Notes: a model not told the origin generated them from the letters alone. Positions 1-10,452 are shown, numbered from the stretch's first letter. The stretch is 64,000 nucleotides of DNA from Armatimonadota bacterium (GCA_013178155.1 JABLXH010000008.1:18748-82747); one strand, 5' to 3'. Numbers and translations: made by a program.

Positions 1-1931
1 CTGTAGGCCTCCTGCAACTCATCGGCCCGGCGCTTGGCCTGGGCGTAGAAGATGGCGCCATCAATGGCCAGCGCCGCCTGGTTGGTCAGCGCGGTCAGCA
101 GTTCGATATCAGGGCCGTGGATGCTTTGCTGAGTGATCCTGTTGTCGGCGATGGCGACGCCAATAATCCGGTCCTGAACCACCATCGGAGCCACTACGAA
201 CTCGTCGGCTCCCAGAGCCTCGGCCAGCTCGGGCGGAACCCGAGGGTCTGACCCGGCATCCAGGACATGGATGGTTTCGCGGCTGTGGGCCGCCAGCGCA
301 GGCAGTCTCTCCTTGTCGTCCAGCGGGAAGACAAGCCGCTCAATCATGTCACGCAGCGGCCGCTGCTCCGGCGGCGGCAGGTGCTCGTAGTCGGCGAGGA
401 ATTGCTCCAGGGTGAGCCGCGTGGACAGCTCACTCCACACGCGCCCCGCTTCCTCCGGGCTCTCCGGTCCCACGCCCTGCTCAGCCCGCAGCAGCCGGGC
501 TTCCTCATCGGCGAGCAGCACCACCGCCCGGTTGAACCCCAGACCCACTGCCCCGCCGGCCGTTATGCCAGTCAGAAGTGTATGCACCAGCCGGTCCACG
601 TCCCGCACGCCCAGCATCGCCTCCACGATGTGGTGCAGCACCAGGCGCGCGTAGAACTGGCGTTGCCGCTCAGTCACATCCTCCAGCGTGACCAGCAGGT
701 ACCTCTGCCCCTCGGCCCCCGGGCAGGGCTCGATGGCGATGTCCAGCAGGCGCTCGTTGTGGTCCGGCGTGGGCTGCCGGTAAGCCGACCAGCGAAGGCG
801 GGAGCCGGTCTCCAGCGTCTGGCGCATCTGATCGAGCAACCCTGCGTCCTCCAGCAGCTCCCGCGGGAAGACCTCGGTGATGTGCCGCCCGGCGACTGGG
901 TCGGAGTTGCGCCGCTCCTGCAGATAGGCCTGGTTGGCGTGCAGGACGTTCAGGTTCTCGTCCAGCACCAGCAGCCGAGCGGGCAGGGCATCGATGATGT
1001 TTTCCAGGAACGTGCCGAGGCGCTCCAGTTCGCTGACCTGGCCCGCCACTTGCTCCTGCAACTCATCGGCGCGGCGGGCCAACTCCTCACGGAAACGCAC
1101 ACGCTCGGTGATGTCGCGCATGAGGACCTGTGAGGCCCGGTGCCCGCCGTATTCCAGGGTGGTCGCGTTGATTGCCACCACCATCAGTGAGCCGTCGCGT
1201 CGCCGCAGGGGAAGGTTGTAAGTCGGCGTGCGGCCGTCCGGTCGCGGCGCCAGGAGCCCGGGCAGGATGAGGGGCAGGTCATCGTGCAAAGCCCGAAGCG
1301 GAAGGCCCTGCAGCTCGCTGCGGGTTCGTTCCAGCAGTCTCTCCGCCGCCGGGTTGGCATCCAGGATTTCCAGGCTTTCCAGGTCCACAATCACGATGGA
1401 GTCGGCAGAAGTGTCAAACAGACCCTGGTACCGTTGCCGCTCGGCAACAGCCTCGGCCAGGAGTCGCCGCGTCTCGTACTCACTGGTTTCCAGGCGCAGG
1501 TTGCGTACCGCAGCTTCCAGCAGCATCCGCAGCGGCCGCTTCTCGGCCTCGCCGATGGTGTCGGTTCGCTCCAAAGCTTCCAGGGTTACATCGCGGAGGG
1601 CATGGAAGTGATCCCGGATATTGCCCCGGCTCATCCCCGTCTCGTGCCAGCACTGCAGCCAGGCGGCGTGGGCGGGCAGATGCATGTCGTGCCCGCCCTC
1701 GCGCACGTGCTCAATCAGAGCCAGCAGTGACGCCGCGACCTCACCCGCACCGTCCGGCCCCTCGGCGAGGTACGGGCGAGCCACGGCCTCGTCGGCCGCG
1801 GAACGCGCCAGCCAGTCCTGGGTTATCTGGCGACCATGGGCCTCCAGGAAGCGCGCCAGCTTCTCGCGCTCCCCCAGACCCACCGGCACAAACCGATCGT
1901 CCGCCAGCTCCTCTTGCCTTTCGCTCGGCAT
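1..1931 (-). CDS. PAS/GAF sensor protein, N-terminal part (cut by window edge)
   Basis: Open reading frame running off the left edge; 643 codons are visible from the ATG at 1931, which follows a purine-rich GGGAGAGGG about 11 bases upstream. From the translation: residues about 15-150 are a helical region resembling the RsbRD-type N-terminal domain; about 168-280 a PAS domain (RYQGLFDTSADSIVIVD) ending in the usual DITER motif; then a short coiled coil with RRADELQEQV; about 310-430 a second PAS ending VTER; about 440-635 a GAF domain (IIGVAIADNR, ALTNQAALAI); then the phrase RRADELQE recurs as a new coiled coil. The output domain lies outside the window: histidine kinase, GGDEF or PP2C phosphatase are all possible. 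Cytoplasmic, no membrane segment seen. It follows galT on the same strand after 42 bases and may be cotranscribed with it. Confidence 0.85.
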   Translation of the reverse strand, partial: MPSERQEELADDRFVPVGLGEREKLARFLEAHGRQITQDWLARSAADEAVARPYLAEGPDGAGEVAASLLALIEHVREGGHDMHLPAHAAWLQCWHETGMSRGNIRDHFHALRDVTLEALERTDTIGEAEKRPLRMLLEAAVRNLRLETSEYETRRLLAEAVAERQRYQGLFDTSADSIVIVDLESLEILDANPAAERLLERTRSELQGLPLRALHDDLPLILPGLLAPRPDGRTPTYNLPLRRRDGSLMVVAINATTLEYGGHRASQVLMRDITERVRFREELARRADELQEQVAGQVSELERLGTFLENIIDALPARLLVLDENLNVLHANQAYLQERRNSDPVAGRHITEVFPRELLEDAGLLDQMRQTLETGSRLRWSAYRQPTPDHNERLLDIAIEPCPGAEGQRYLLVTLEDVTERQRQFYARLVLHHIVEAMLGVRDVDRLVHTLLTGITAGGAVGLGFNRAVVLLADEEARLLRAEQGVGPESPEEAGRVWSELSTRLTLEQFLADYEHLPPPEQRPLRDMIERLVFPLDDKERLPALAAHSRETIHVLDAGSDPRVPPELAEALGADEFVVAPMVVQDRIIGVAIADNRITQQSIHGPDIELLTALTNQAALAIDGAIFYAQAKRRADELQEAY

Positions 1932-1973
1932 CCCGGTACCCAGCCCTCTCCCTCAAGAGCCAACCAAGAGGCC

Positions 1974-3044
1974 TCAGGCGCTTGCCGCCTGAGGTTCCTC
2001 GATCTCCCCACGCAGGTAGGCCTTGGCGAGCTCCGGAGACACCGGGTTGATGTAGAAACCGGTTGCCCACTCGAAGCCCGCCTGTTTGGTTAGACGCGGC
2101 ATGAGTTCCACATGCCAGTGGTAGTCGTACTCAATGGTGCCCCAGTACTCCGGATGTCCGGGTCGGGGCACGGCGCAGGGCGCCGTCTGCAGCATCATGT
2201 TGTAGGGCGGATTCTTCAGCACGTCACGATACAGCATGAGCGTCTGCTTCAGAATGTCAGCAAACGCCCACTGTTCATGTTCGCTCATCAGTGTGAAGTC
2301 ATGCATGTGACGACGCGGCAGTATCTGCAGTTCGAACGGCCCCCGGGCTGCGAAGGGCGAGAGCACCAGGAAGTCCTGGTTCTCCAGCACCAGCCGGTCC
2401 GGAATGGCCAGCTCCTGCTCAATCAGGTCGCAAAAGATGCAGCGCTCCTTGCGCGAGTAGTGTTCCAGCGCCGAAGACAGCAGGCTTTTGACCAACTGCG
2501 GCACAATCGGCAGGGCAATCAACTGTGAGTGCGGGTGGGGTAGCGAGGCGCCGGCGGCAGCACCGAAGTTGCGGAACACCACGATATGCCGGAAGCGCTT
2601 GTCGCGCCGCAGGTCCAGCACCCGCTGGCGGTAGGCCTCCAGGACCATGTTGATCTGCTCCAGGGGCGCCACGGCCAGGTCCATCTCGTGGTCTGGTGTC
2701 TCGATGATCACCTCATGGGCGCCAAACCCTCCCATGCGGTCCATCAGGCCGATACCACTCCGCTGCAGATCCGCCTCGATGGTCAGGGCGGGGAACTTGT
2801 TCTGCACCACGCGCACGTCCCAGCCCGGCGTGTTGGGCAGGGTTCCGGGTGCCCGCACTGCCCAGATCTCCGGCGGGGTGGTATGCTCATTGCCGCCGCA
2901 GAAGGGGCAGAAGCCTGGCGGCTTGGTCTCCGCCTCCTCCTTGAACTGGTCAGGGCGCTTGCCCCGCGAAGCGGCGATGATCACCCACCGCTCGACCAGC
3001 GGATCCTTCCGGAGCTCCGAAAACTCGAAGGTCGCATTACTCAT
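1974..3044 (-). CDS. galT: galactose-1-phosphate uridylyltransferase
   Basis: Leloir-pathway enzyme exchanging UMP between UDP-glucose and galactose-1-phosphate in the cytoplasm; it may also act as a related ADP/UDP-sugar transferase. The 356-residue protein has the usual family length. A zinc knuckle C46-PF-C49 starts the N-terminal half, and the HIT-type active-site motif H170-P-H172-S-Q174 carries the nucleophilic histidine H172. A C-terminal histidine cluster (HWHVELMPR) fits the second metal or substrate site. The start MSNATFEFSELRKDP matches the family N terminus. It is the only clear Leloir gene in the window; no galK or galE is visible. The downstream sensor gene lies 42 bases away on the same strand. 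Confidence 0.92.
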   Translation of the reverse strand: MSNATFEFSELRKDPLVERWVIIAASRGKRPDQFKEEAETKPPGFCPFCGGNEHTTPPEIWAVRAPGTLPNTPGWDVRVVQNKFPALTIEADLQRSGIGLMDRMGGFGAHEVIIETPDHEMDLAVAPLEQINMVLEAYRQRVLDLRRDKRFRHIVVFRNFGAAAGASLPHPHSQLIALPIVPQLVKSLLSSALEHYSRKERCIFCDLIEQELAIPDRLVLENQDFLVLSPFAARGPFELQILPRRHMHDFTLMSEHEQWAFADILKQTLMLYRDVLKNPPYNMMLQTAPCAVPRPGHPEYWGTIEYDYHWHVELMPRLTKQAGFEWATGFYINPVSPELAKAYLRGEIEEPQAASA

Positions 3045-3225
3045 ATCGGGATGGCTGCTTGGCCAAACTCCTCTCCTGATTGGTGTACTCCGGCCAGACG
3101 CCCATCGGCAATGGCGTCACGCGCCGCGGCAGGCCCACAACAGCGCTGCCTCGTGACTCTGACAGGCCCAGTGAGCCGCCTATCCCACCGCCCCCACCCC
3201 CCTGCGACGGTCGGTGGGCTCCCTG

Positions 3226-3255
3226 AGTTTACCCTATCGCGACCGGCAGTCGCAA
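3226..3255 (-). promoter_or_regulatory. possible promoter for galT
   Basis: On the minus strand TTGCGA (3255-3250) and TAAACT (3231-3226) are separated by 18 bases in the 296-base galT/isomerase divergent region. The -35 matches the consensus at 4 of 6 positions and the -10 at 4 of 6. The same -35 word and spacing occur at the copA promoter (50786-50815). The implied leader is about 175 bases. The rest of 3045-3340 holds nothing else I can name. Confidence 0.25.
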
Positions 3256-3340
3256 GGTCGGTCTCCGGCGGGGGCCCACGCAGGTTAGCCCTCGCGGGCC
3301 GCGGAAATGGCCTTTCAGGCCCACAACCCGGGAGGATACG

Positions 3341-4183
3341 GTGCGCCGATCGCACGGTCTTGGCATGAGCTCCAACCTCTACCCCACCCCGTGGGGGGAG
3401 CCTGAGCTGGCGCTCACGGCGCAGGCGGGCATCGCTTACCTGGAGCTATGGGCCAGTCCGCTGGATTGCCTGCCCGACCCGCCCGCACTGGAGCGGCTGG
3501 GCGCCACGGCTCAGGCGCTGGGGCTGCACGTCTGGTCCTTGCACGCTCCCTACGGCGAGGCCTGCAATCTGGCCAGTGCCGACGAGACAGGCCGCGGGCT
3601 CGCCGTAAGCACGCTCGTGGCGGCCATGGACCGCGCACGGGCCGCCGGCGCATCGCTGGTAGTGGTGCACAGCGGCCTGCTCGCGCACCCACGGGAGCCA
3701 CGGGAGCCGGCCGTTGCACGGGCCGTGCGGAGCCTCAACGAGCTGTGCCAGCCGGCCTCGGAGCGCGGCCTGGCCCTGGCTGTTGAATACCTTCCGCCGG
3801 GTACGCTCGCGCTGGGCGCGGGGACCGAGGAACTCCTCTCCCTGCGAAGTCTCGTCGACGGCGAAATTGGTTTCTGTGCCGATGTGGTGCACATGCACCC
3901 CGCCGAGGACCCGGCGACGGTCATACGTGCCCTGGGCGGCGCGGTCGCCACGGTCCACCTGTCGGACAACGACGGGGTGGAGGTGGAGCGCCACTGGCTG
4001 CCCGGCAAGGGGCAGATCAAGTGGCCGGCGGTGCTGTCGGCCCTGGACGAGGTGGGCTACCAAGGGCCGATGCTGGTGGAAGCCCATACGGGCTATGAAC
4101 CGGACCTGCCGCGGGTGCTGGCGGCTCTGGCTGCCTGCGGCCACGAGGTGCTGGGGTGCCAGTTGCCGGATGCGCCGGGTTGA
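3341..4183 (+). CDS. sugar phosphate isomerase/epimerase (xylose-isomerase-like TIM barrel)
   Basis: 280-residue protein of the AP-endonuclease-2/xylose-isomerase-like superfamily, which isomerises or epimerises sugars and inositols with a divalent metal. Family landmarks appear in order: SLHAPYGE (about 65-72), VVVHSG (about 107), AVEYLPPG (about 148), CADVVHMHP (about 185), VHLSDNDG (about 208) and VEAHTGYE near the end, giving the His/Glu/Asp metal ligands at barrel strand ends. I chose the GTG at 3341 because GGGAGG lies 5 bases upstream at 3330-3335; an ATG at 3365 is an alternative. No signal peptide, so cytoplasmic. The rubredoxin gene follows 48 bases downstream. The substrate cannot be told from the sequence. 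Confidence 0.85.
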   Translation: MRRSHGLGMSSNLYPTPWGEPELALTAQAGIAYLELWASPLDCLPDPPALERLGATAQALGLHVWSLHAPYGEACNLASADETGRGLAVSTLVAAMDRARAAGASLVVVHSGLLAHPREPREPAVARAVRSLNELCQPASERGLALAVEYLPPGTLALGAGTEELLSLRSLVDGEIGFCADVVHMHPAEDPATVIRALGGAVATVHLSDNDGVEVERHWLPGKGQIKWPAVLSALDEVGYQGPMLVEAHTGYEPDLPRVLAALAACGHEVLGCQLPDAPG

Positions 4184-4231
4184 GTCAGTGCGTCCCCGGA
4201 GAGCACTGCAAAGCCCTGGGAGGTGACGAGA

Positions 4232-4393
4232 GTGCAGAGATACCAGTGCAATATCTGCCCATACATCTACGACCCTGCGGAGGGCGATCCCGACAACGGC
4301 GTTCCGCCGGGCACAGCCTTCGAGGACCTGCCTGACGACTGGGTCTGCCCCCTCTGTCAGGTGTCGAAGGACGAGTTCACGGCCATTGACTAA
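4232..4393 (+). CDS. rubredoxin with substituted knuckle glycines
   Basis: A 53-residue gene starting at GTG 4232 behind a strong GGGAGGTGA (4218-4226). The product is a mononuclear iron-sulfur electron carrier: C6-NI-C9 and C39-PL-C42 are the four iron ligands, and the core [16 protein letters not shown] and [11 protein letters not shown] is textbook rubredoxin. Length matches the family (52-55). Unusually, the glycines that normally follow the second cysteine of each knuckle are P10 and Q43 here. It lies 48 bases after the isomerase gene and probably shares its transcript. Its stop codon overlaps the stop of the convergent large secreted gene by four bases (4390-4393). The redox partner is not in view; oxidative-stress enzymes such as rubrerythrin are typical partners. 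Confidence 0.93.
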   Translation: MQRYQCNICPYIYDPAEGDPDNGVPPGTAFEDLPDDWVCPLCQVSKDEFTAID

Positions 4394-7300
4394 CCTCCCG
4401 GCGCACTGCCGGCAGCACCGTATACCCGCAGTTCGCCGAGGCGACATTCGCCGGGCCGCGCCATCTCACTGAAGTCCTCGGCGCGTCCACCTGGTCCGCC
4501 CTTCCCCACGCGCACCGCGACCGGGCTGTCTGGATAGAGGGCGCGCGGGTAGCTGTGCATGGGGTCCCAGTACTCGCAGTCCACCGAGCTCTCGACCACC
4601 ACCGCGTCGGCCTCCAGGCGGATACGCAGCCAGTAGGTTTCGTCCGGCGCCGTCCGTCCGGGGAACACGAAGTCTGTGCCATCATCCACGCCGAAGGTCC
4701 CCATGGAGCGCACGTTGATCCGCACCACCCGATCATCCGGCCAAAGCAGCGTCAGCCCCGGCCCCCACGTCGCCCCAGCGTCGGTTCCCGGCTCCACCCG
4801 GCATTGCACCAGTGTCGTCCCCGGCGGCAGCGGGCGTTCAGCAAAGGCGTAGCAGTTGTCCAGGGCGGAGATGACGATGGCGCTGTCGCGCAACGTCAGA
4901 GCCGCCTGTCCCCGTGCCGACAGGGAAACGGTCCAGGGGTCGCCGAGAGCCTCACGGTCGAAGTCGTCCTGCAGCAGCAGTTGCCGTCCGGCGTAGGCGT
5001 CTACCTGGGGTGGTACCTCGTGGACCTCCTCGTCCAGATAGAGCAGCCAGCCCCGTCCCGGTGGGACCGGGATGGTGTCCCCTGGCCGGAAGAGCCGCGC
5101 GGGCTGAAACCCGTCCACCGCCGGAGCGTAGAACCCGGCCTTGGCCTGGTCCAGGCCCAGCCGGTCCCAGTCCACGGTCAGCCGGCAGGAGGCCCTTGCG
5201 GGCGCCCAACTGGCCAGCGCCACCAGGCTTCGCCCCGGTTTGCGGTACACGGTAGCGAGGATGCTCTCATGGTCCGTGCGGACCGGGCAGTTCTTCTCCC
5301 AGTAGCCGAGCATTTCGGCATCCTGGATGCCGAAGTAATCCCAGAGACGCCATATGGCCCGAGGGTCACCCTGCCAGTGCAGGCGGTTGGTCATGCCATA
5401 GAGCATGCCCCGCCAGGGATTGCCGCCGTTTTGCAGCATCTCGCCGTACAGGCCGAACGGAATGCCCGAGACCTCCACCAGCCAGTAGTCGGGCGGCAAG
5501 TCATAGTCATACATCTCCCCGAACCACAGGCTGTCAAGGTAGGGGAAGTGCTCCATGTAGAGGTTCGCGGGGCTGACGCGGCGGTCCATGTAGGCGTAGT
5601 CATTGCCGGAATGGAAGTCTATCAGGCATCCGGGCCGCGAGCGGTCAAGCACCTTGCGGACACGCTTCATGATCTCGCGGTCGTAGCCGATGCCATCCAG
5701 ATACAGGCCGTCAACCCCCACCTCGCGCACGAGCCAGGCCAGTCCTTCGAGGTAGTAGTTGTGCCAGCGGGAGAGCCCAACCGTGGCGATGGCAGCGTCC
5801 ACTTCGCCGTTGGGGTAGGGCTGATGCCAGGCCGCGGCGTAGTCGCTCACCAGGTGCTCCTGCAGCCAGGAGTCGCCCCCTCCGCCTCCGCCGGTGAAGA
5901 CCTCGTGCCCCAGGCTACGCAGCGGGAAAAGCTCGCGAGTGAAGTTGCTTAGCTCACGGACCGTGTAGTAGATCTTGACCTTGACATTCCTCGCATGGGC
6001 AGCGGCGGTATACTGGCGCATCAGGTCCGTGGTCAGGAACGGGTAGTTGATGTAGGGATTGTGAGCATTGCCCTGATGGATGTTGACAATGTTGGCGCCA
6101 TTGGCCACGACCTCGGCAACATCGGGAACCGTGTTGTACTCGTGGATGTAGCGCTGCTGCCAGTGGGCGGGATCCAGCGGCTTCACCGGGGTGATCAGCA
6201 GCCCGAAGCGCAGTTCCAAGCGCTCGCCAGCGGCCATCGCCCGCGGGCCCGTGAAGGCGCGGAAGAGCACAGTGTCCGCTCCCAACTCGGAGACCGTGGC
6301 GCCGCCCTTGCCGTCATTGCCCCAGTTGCGCACCGCACCCGGCTCGGCAGCGCCCAGATGCCACTCGTCGAGAGGCCCTTTCAGTTTGCACTGCAGCCCG
6401 GCGTGAACGTCACCCAGCCAGACGGCGTTGGTGGGCTGTCTGCCACTCCAGTCCCACTTCCACTCGGCCGGCCGGAGGCCCCCCATCTTGCCGAGACCCA
6501 TCATATAGGTCGCCACTTCCCGCCGGATCGGCACGTCCAGCCGTATATCCTGCAGTTCGGTAGCTCGGTCCGCCTCCAGGACCACTCTGTAGTTCAGATA
6601 GCCATCACTTTCCATCTTCGCCTGGACGGTCTGTCGGAGCCCACGGGCGCGTCGCGTCGTCTCCCACACCACGGCCCCCGCGGCGCGGTGGGTGACCCGC
6701 GCCGGGGCTCCTTCCCACTGCACCGGGCCTTCGGGGGCCTCGACGCTCAACTCCAGGGGCGCGGCGAGGATCTCCTGCTCGCCGCTGCGGACACTGTCCA
6801 TGAAGCCGGCGACATTCCAAGTGACCTGTCGCCCCAGGCATCGCACGGTTCTTCCCTCCACCTCCAGCGGCGTGTAGGGCGCAGTTGGCTCCTCATCGAG
6901 ACCGATGGTTGAGTTCAGCCACTTCAGGCGCGCCAGGCGGTCCAGGTCTCCTACCCCCCCATCGGGCAATACCGTGGAACGCACGGCCAGGGCGATACCT
7001 ACGGACCGGGGCGGGGCGTTGTCAGCGCTGACCGTTACCGCGCCCCGGTAGGTGCCGGTGGCGGAGTCGGCCGGGACCTGCAGCCCACACCATAGGGCCT
7101 GCACCTTGCCCTGAGGCACCGTAAGCGCCTTGTGCACCGGCCGCCCCAGCCAGTCCGTGCCTTCCAGGTTGAGGCAGGTGAGGCCCGCGGCCGGGATGAC
7201 ATTGGCGCCGGAAGTCAGGTCGGTGAACGTCACGCGCAGGTTGGTCAGGTCACGATCCACGGCGTAGACGCCGACCTGGAAGACGAAGTACTCATTGCGC

Positions 7301-7998
7301 TGGGCGGCAGCCTCAAGAGCACCGCCGGGGCCGCGCTCAATCCACCGCAGCGGCAGGTCGTCGGTCATGCGGATAGGGTACTCGCGGACCTCGGGGAAGA
7401 GCAGGAAGGGCTCGCCGGCATGGGCCGCCCGCAAGGCTTGCACCTCGTCGGCCGTCGCACAAAGCTCCATCGGGTCACGGCGATGGAACGGGCTGCAGGC
7501 CTCGAAGCGCAGCAGTTGCGCTTCCGGCAGCGAGCGCCATGCCCCGTCGCCTCGCTCCTGTGTTCCCAGGTGATGGCGGGCGAGCCAGTCGCTGTGGGCC
7601 CGGGATTCGGCCGGCACGTACTGTACCCGTGGCGAGTACCATTCACCGCTGGTGGTGTAGGGCATGAAGTAGATGTGGTACACGCCAGCCACTGGGGCCT
7701 GGAAGACCACATCGCCGGCCTCGCGGTTGACGACCGGGGCGATGCCGTTCTCGATCTGCTGACCCGAGGGCCCATGGACCCAGATGGCCTTCCGTTCGGG
7801 CTCGGCATCGCGCCGCCGCCAGGGCAGGTGCACCCGCACGGCGTCGGCGGCCTCGGCTACGCGCACGACGGCACGTTGGTTGCCCAGCTCGGTGGACTTC
7901 CAGGAGCCCACGCCGTACTCCACGGCCGCCACCTCCTGGCTCTGCAGGGCCAGCAGCAGGCTAGCCAGAGCATAGAATAGGGCCAGACATGGTCTCAT
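4390..7998 (-). CDS. large secreted glycoside-hydrolase-like protein (DUF6067-like)
   Basis: 1202 residues from the ATG at 7998, which sits 6 bases after GGGGGTGA; a GTG at 8004 is too close to that site. A Sec signal peptide ([20 protein letters not shown], cleavage near AVA) opens the protein. The N-terminal half is predicted beta-rich modules. Residues about 640-920 look like a TIM-barrel glycosidase core with [16 protein letters not shown], a barrel-strand aspartate pair, then DFHSGNDY and [13 protein letters not shown], as in the DUF6067-type glycoside-hydrolase-like proteins; I recall that family from memory and could not search. The last 170 residues resemble a concanavalin-like sandwich ([18 protein letters not shown]). 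Likely extracellular glycan degradation; substrate unknown. Confidence 0.8.
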   Translation of the reverse strand: MRPCLALFYALASLLLALQSQEVAAVEYGVGSWKSTELGNQRAVVRVAEAADAVRVHLPWRRRDAEPERKAIWVHGPSGQQIENGIAPVVNREAGDVVFQAPVAGVYHIYFMPYTTSGEWYSPRVQYVPAESRAHSDWLARHHLGTQERGDGAWRSLPEAQLLRFEACSPFHRRDPMELCATADEVQALRAAHAGEPFLLFPEVREYPIRMTDDLPLRWIERGPGGALEAAAQRNEYFVFQVGVYAVDRDLTNLRVTFTDLTSGANVIPAAGLTCLNLEGTDWLGRPVHKALTVPQGKVQALWCGLQVPADSATGTYRGAVTVSADNAPPRSVGIALAVRSTVLPDGGVGDLDRLARLKWLNSTIGLDEEPTAPYTPLEVEGRTVRCLGRQVTWNVAGFMDSVRSGEQEILAAPLELSVEAPEGPVQWEGAPARVTHRAAGAVVWETTRRARGLRQTVQAKMESDGYLNYRVVLEADRATELQDIRLDVPIRREVATYMMGLGKMGGLRPAEWKWDWSGRQPTNAVWLGDVHAGLQCKLKGPLDEWHLGAAEPGAVRNWGNDGKGGATVSELGADTVLFRAFTGPRAMAAGERLELRFGLLITPVKPLDPAHWQQRYIHEYNTVPDVAEVVANGANIVNIHQGNAHNPYINYPFLTTDLMRQYTAAAHARNVKVKIYYTVRELSNFTRELFPLRSLGHEVFTGGGGGGDSWLQEHLVSDYAAAWHQPYPNGEVDAAIATVGLSRWHNYYLEGLAWLVREVGVDGLYLDGIGYDREIMKRVRKVLDRSRPGCLIDFHSGNDYAYMDRRVSPANLYMEHFPYLDSLWFGEMYDYDLPPDYWLVEVSGIPFGLYGEMLQNGGNPWRGMLYGMTNRLHWQGDPRAIWRLWDYFGIQDAEMLGYWEKNCPVRTDHESILATVYRKPGRSLVALASWAPARASCRLTVDWDRLGLDQAKAGFYAPAVDGFQPARLFRPGDTIPVPPGRGWLLYLDEEVHEVPPQVDAYAGRQLLLQDDFDREALGDPWTVSLSARGQAALTLRDSAIVISALDNCYAFAERPLPPGTTLVQCRVEPGTDAGATWGPGLTLLWPDDRVVRINVRSMGTFGVDDGTDFVFPGRTAPDETYWLRIRLEADAVVVESSVDCEYWDPMHSYPRALYPDSPVAVRVGKGGPGGRAEDFSEMARPGECRLGELRVYGAAGSAPGG

Positions 7999-8179
7999 CG
8001 CCACTCACCCCCAGGGGTGGGGTCTTCGGCCAGGCGACAACCTTCCTGGGCCCATTCCTCACCCCGAGCCCGAGCCCCTCCGCGACGTTGGCAGGTCGGT
8101 CTGTTGGCCGTGAGGAAGTGGTTCCCGGTCGGCCAAGACCAGCCGGTCCCATCATGGCAGATAGCCCAGGGAGCTTCGC

Positions 8180-9274
8180 ATGCACACGCTCATTGACCCA
8201 CTGCCCGACCTGTTTGCGTTCAGCGACGGTACGCGTGTCCAGTCGCCCGACGACTGGTGGCGGCGCCGTGAGGAGCTAGGCGAGCTGGTCCTGAGCATCG
8301 AATACGGCCATCTCCCGCCCAGCCCCGCGGCGGTCGTGCCGGAGCTGCTCCATCCCACCACGTCCGCGCGTCTGAACAACGCCCGCCGCTTCGGCTACCG
8401 GCTGCATATCGAGGGCGGCGAGCGTCCCTTCTGGTTTACAGTAGATGTGCTTGCCCCCGCCGGCGAGGGGCCGCTGCCGGTGGTCGTCAACGGCGATGGC
8501 TGCTGGGGGCCACTGCGCGAGGGGATCGTGCTGGACGTACTGGAGCGGGGCTACGTCCTCGTGACCTTCAACCGCACCGAGATCGTCCCGGATGCTTACC
8601 GCTCTGAGCGCGACGCTGGCCTGTATCTGGTCTACCCTGGCCTGGATTTCGGGGCCATCGCCGCCTGGGCCTGGGGGTACCACCGCGTGCTGGACTTCCT
8701 CCCCACGCTTGACTTCGCCGATCCGCAGCGTGTTGCCATCACCGGCCACTCCCGCGGCGGCAAGACGGTGCTGCTGGCCGGGGCCACCGACGAACGGATC
8801 GCGCTGACCGCGCCCAACAATTCCGGCAGCGGCGGCGCCGGCTGCTACCGTTGGCACGCAGAGGGTTGCGAGAAGCTGGAGGACGGCATCCGCATGGTGC
8901 CTTACTGGTACGCCGAGCGCCTGGCCGGCTTCGTCGGCCGGGAAGGCGAGTTGCCTTTCGACCAGCATGCCCTCAAGGCCCTCGTGGCCCCTCGCTGCCT
9001 GCTATCCACCGAGGCCCTGGGCGACCTGTGGGCCAACCCCTCGGGGACCTACCAGACCTATGACGCGGCGCGGGAAGTGTACCGCTTTCTGGGGGCCGAG
9101 GAGCGTATCGGCATCTGGTTCCGGGAGGGCGACCACGAGCATGGCCCGGCCGACTGGGCGGCGTTCCTGGACTTCGCCGACTGGCACCTGCAGGGAGGGA
9201 AGCCCGCGCGCCGTTTTGACGAGAACCCCTTCCCGGAGATGCCGCGGGCCTTCAGTTGGAGCGCGCCGGGCTAG
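8180..9274 (+). CDS. CE15-like alpha/beta-hydrolase (glucuronoyl esterase family)
   Basis: 364 residues, starting at ATG 8180 with GGGAG 8 bases upstream. The nucleophile elbow is G189-H-S191-R-G-G-K195, the G-x-S-R-x-G signature of carbohydrate esterase family 15, and a histidine in EGDHEHGPADW (H319) is well placed as the catalytic base. PLPVVVNGDGCWG supplies the usual strand before the oxyanion site. CE15 enzymes cleave esters between glucuronic acid and lignin alcohols or related groups. No signal peptide is visible, so this copy may act in the cytoplasm or be exported otherwise. It diverges from the large secreted gene and converges with the glycosyltransferase, overlapping its end by 23 bases. 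Confidence 0.8.
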   Translation: MHTLIDPLPDLFAFSDGTRVQSPDDWWRRREELGELVLSIEYGHLPPSPAAVVPELLHPTTSARLNNARRFGYRLHIEGGERPFWFTVDVLAPAGEGPLPVVVNGDGCWGPLREGIVLDVLERGYVLVTFNRTEIVPDAYRSERDAGLYLVYPGLDFGAIAAWAWGYHRVLDFLPTLDFADPQRVAITGHSRGGKTVLLAGATDERIALTAPNNSGSGGAGCYRWHAEGCEKLEDGIRMVPYWYAERLAGFVGREGELPFDQHALKALVAPRCLLSTEALGDLWANPSGTYQTYDAAREVYRFLGAEERIGIWFREGDHEHGPADWAAFLDFADWHLQGGKPARRFDENPFPEMPRAFSWSAPG

Positions 9275-10412
9275 AGCCTCTGCGGGGCACATCGCGCGCC
9301 AGCTCGGCGTAGAGGGCGAGATGCTGCTGGGCGCAGCGCCGCCACGAGAACCGCCGGGCCTGGGCCAGGCCGGTGGCCGACAGACGTGCGGCGAGGTCGG
9401 CCTCACTCAGCACCCGTTCCATCGCCTGCGCCATCTCTCCGACGGACAGAGGGTCCACGAGCAGGCCGGCCTCCCCCACCACCTCCGGCAGCGACGTCGT
9501 GTTCGAGGCCACCACCGGTGTGCCGCAAGCCATGGCCTCCAGGGCCGGCAGTCCAAAGCCCTCGTAGAGTGAGGGGTAGACCAGCATCTCTGCCGCCCGG
9601 TACAGCTCGGGCAGGTCGGCGTCCGGCACAGTGCCCAGGAAGCGGACGCGATCAGCCAGGCCCAGGTCCGCCACCCTCTGTCGAACTGCCTGGGCCTCGG
9701 GACCGTCTCGCCCGGCGATGGCCAGGGCCAGGTCCCCGTGCTGTCTGGCCACCAGGGCGAAGGCCTCCAGCAAGCGCGGCAGGTTCTTCCGGGGCTGGAT
9801 GAGGCCCACAGCCAGTACATAGCGGTCGTCTAACCCGTACGCAGCCGCGACACGCTCCCGCGCCGTGTGACGGTCACCGGGGCTGAACTCGGCCCCGGCC
9901 GCATAGGGCGTCACCACCACCTTCGCTCGCGGCACGTGGCAGAGCGCGGCTATCTCCGCGGCGGCATGCTCGGAGCCGGTGACGATGCGCGTGGCCCAGC
10001 GAGCCGACCGGGGGATCAGGCGGCGCATGACCCGGACGGCCTGGCGCGGGAACCATTCCGGGTGGCGCAGGAAGCTCACATCGTGGATAGTCACGACCGT
10101 CGGGCACGGAGCACGGGGCGGCACGAGATACTGCGCATGGGCCACGTCCATACTCCCTCTGCGCAGGAATCTCGGCCAGGCCACGGGGGTCCAGAGCCAG
10201 CCGGGGGAGGCGGGGAGCCGATGCACGGCGAAGCTGTCATCTGCGACATCGGCCGGGAGGTCCGCCGGACCGTCCTGTCCGTAGCAGAGCGCGAAATGCC
10301 AGTCGGGGGCCAGTGCCGGGTACTCACGCAGGAGGCTCAGGAGATAGGTGCGGTCTCCCGAAGGACCCTGCGCGAGCTGCCGGGCGTCAATGGCGACCTT
10401 GAGCGCAGACAT
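9252..10412 (-). CDS. glycosyltransferase family 4-type (GT-B fold)
   Basis: 386-residue retaining glycosyltransferase that transfers a nucleotide sugar to an acceptor on the cytoplasmic side. The N-terminal Rossmann half carries IDARQLAQGPSGDRTYLLSLLREY, the C-terminal half has VLAVGLIQPRKNLPRLLEAFA and RFLGTVPDADLPELYRAAE, and the EX7E motif of GT4 enzymes lies in YEGFGLPALEAMACGTPVV. No clear ribosome binding site precedes the ATG at 10412. It is divergent from the URO-D gene with only 40 bases between, so the two promoters must overlap. Acceptor and donor are unknown; exopolysaccharide or cell-wall glycan synthesis is typical. Confidence 0.88.
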   Translation of the reverse strand: MSALKVAIDARQLAQGPSGDRTYLLSLLREYPALAPDWHFALCYGQDGPADLPADVADDSFAVHRLPASPGWLWTPVAWPRFLRRGSMDVAHAQYLVPPRAPCPTVVTIHDVSFLRHPEWFPRQAVRVMRRLIPRSARWATRIVTGSEHAAAEIAALCHVPRAKVVVTPYAAGAEFSPGDRHTARERVAAAYGLDDRYVLAVGLIQPRKNLPRLLEAFALVARQHGDLALAIAGRDGPEAQAVRQRVADLGLADRVRFLGTVPDADLPELYRAAEMLVYPSLYEGFGLPALEAMACGTPVVASNTTSLPEVVGEAGLLVDPLSVGEMAQAMERVLSEADLAARLSATGLAQARRFSWRRCAQQHLALYAELARDVPRRGSSPARSN

Positions 10413-10452
10413 CGGCTGGCGGATTGACCAAACTCACGAAGGATTCCTGCCC

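Noticed and set aside
8005..8179. inverted repeats in the divergent region before the CE15-like gene
   Set aside because: Short imperfect GGTC/GACC pairs only, as expected in GC-rich DNA; no perfect stem of 7 or more.
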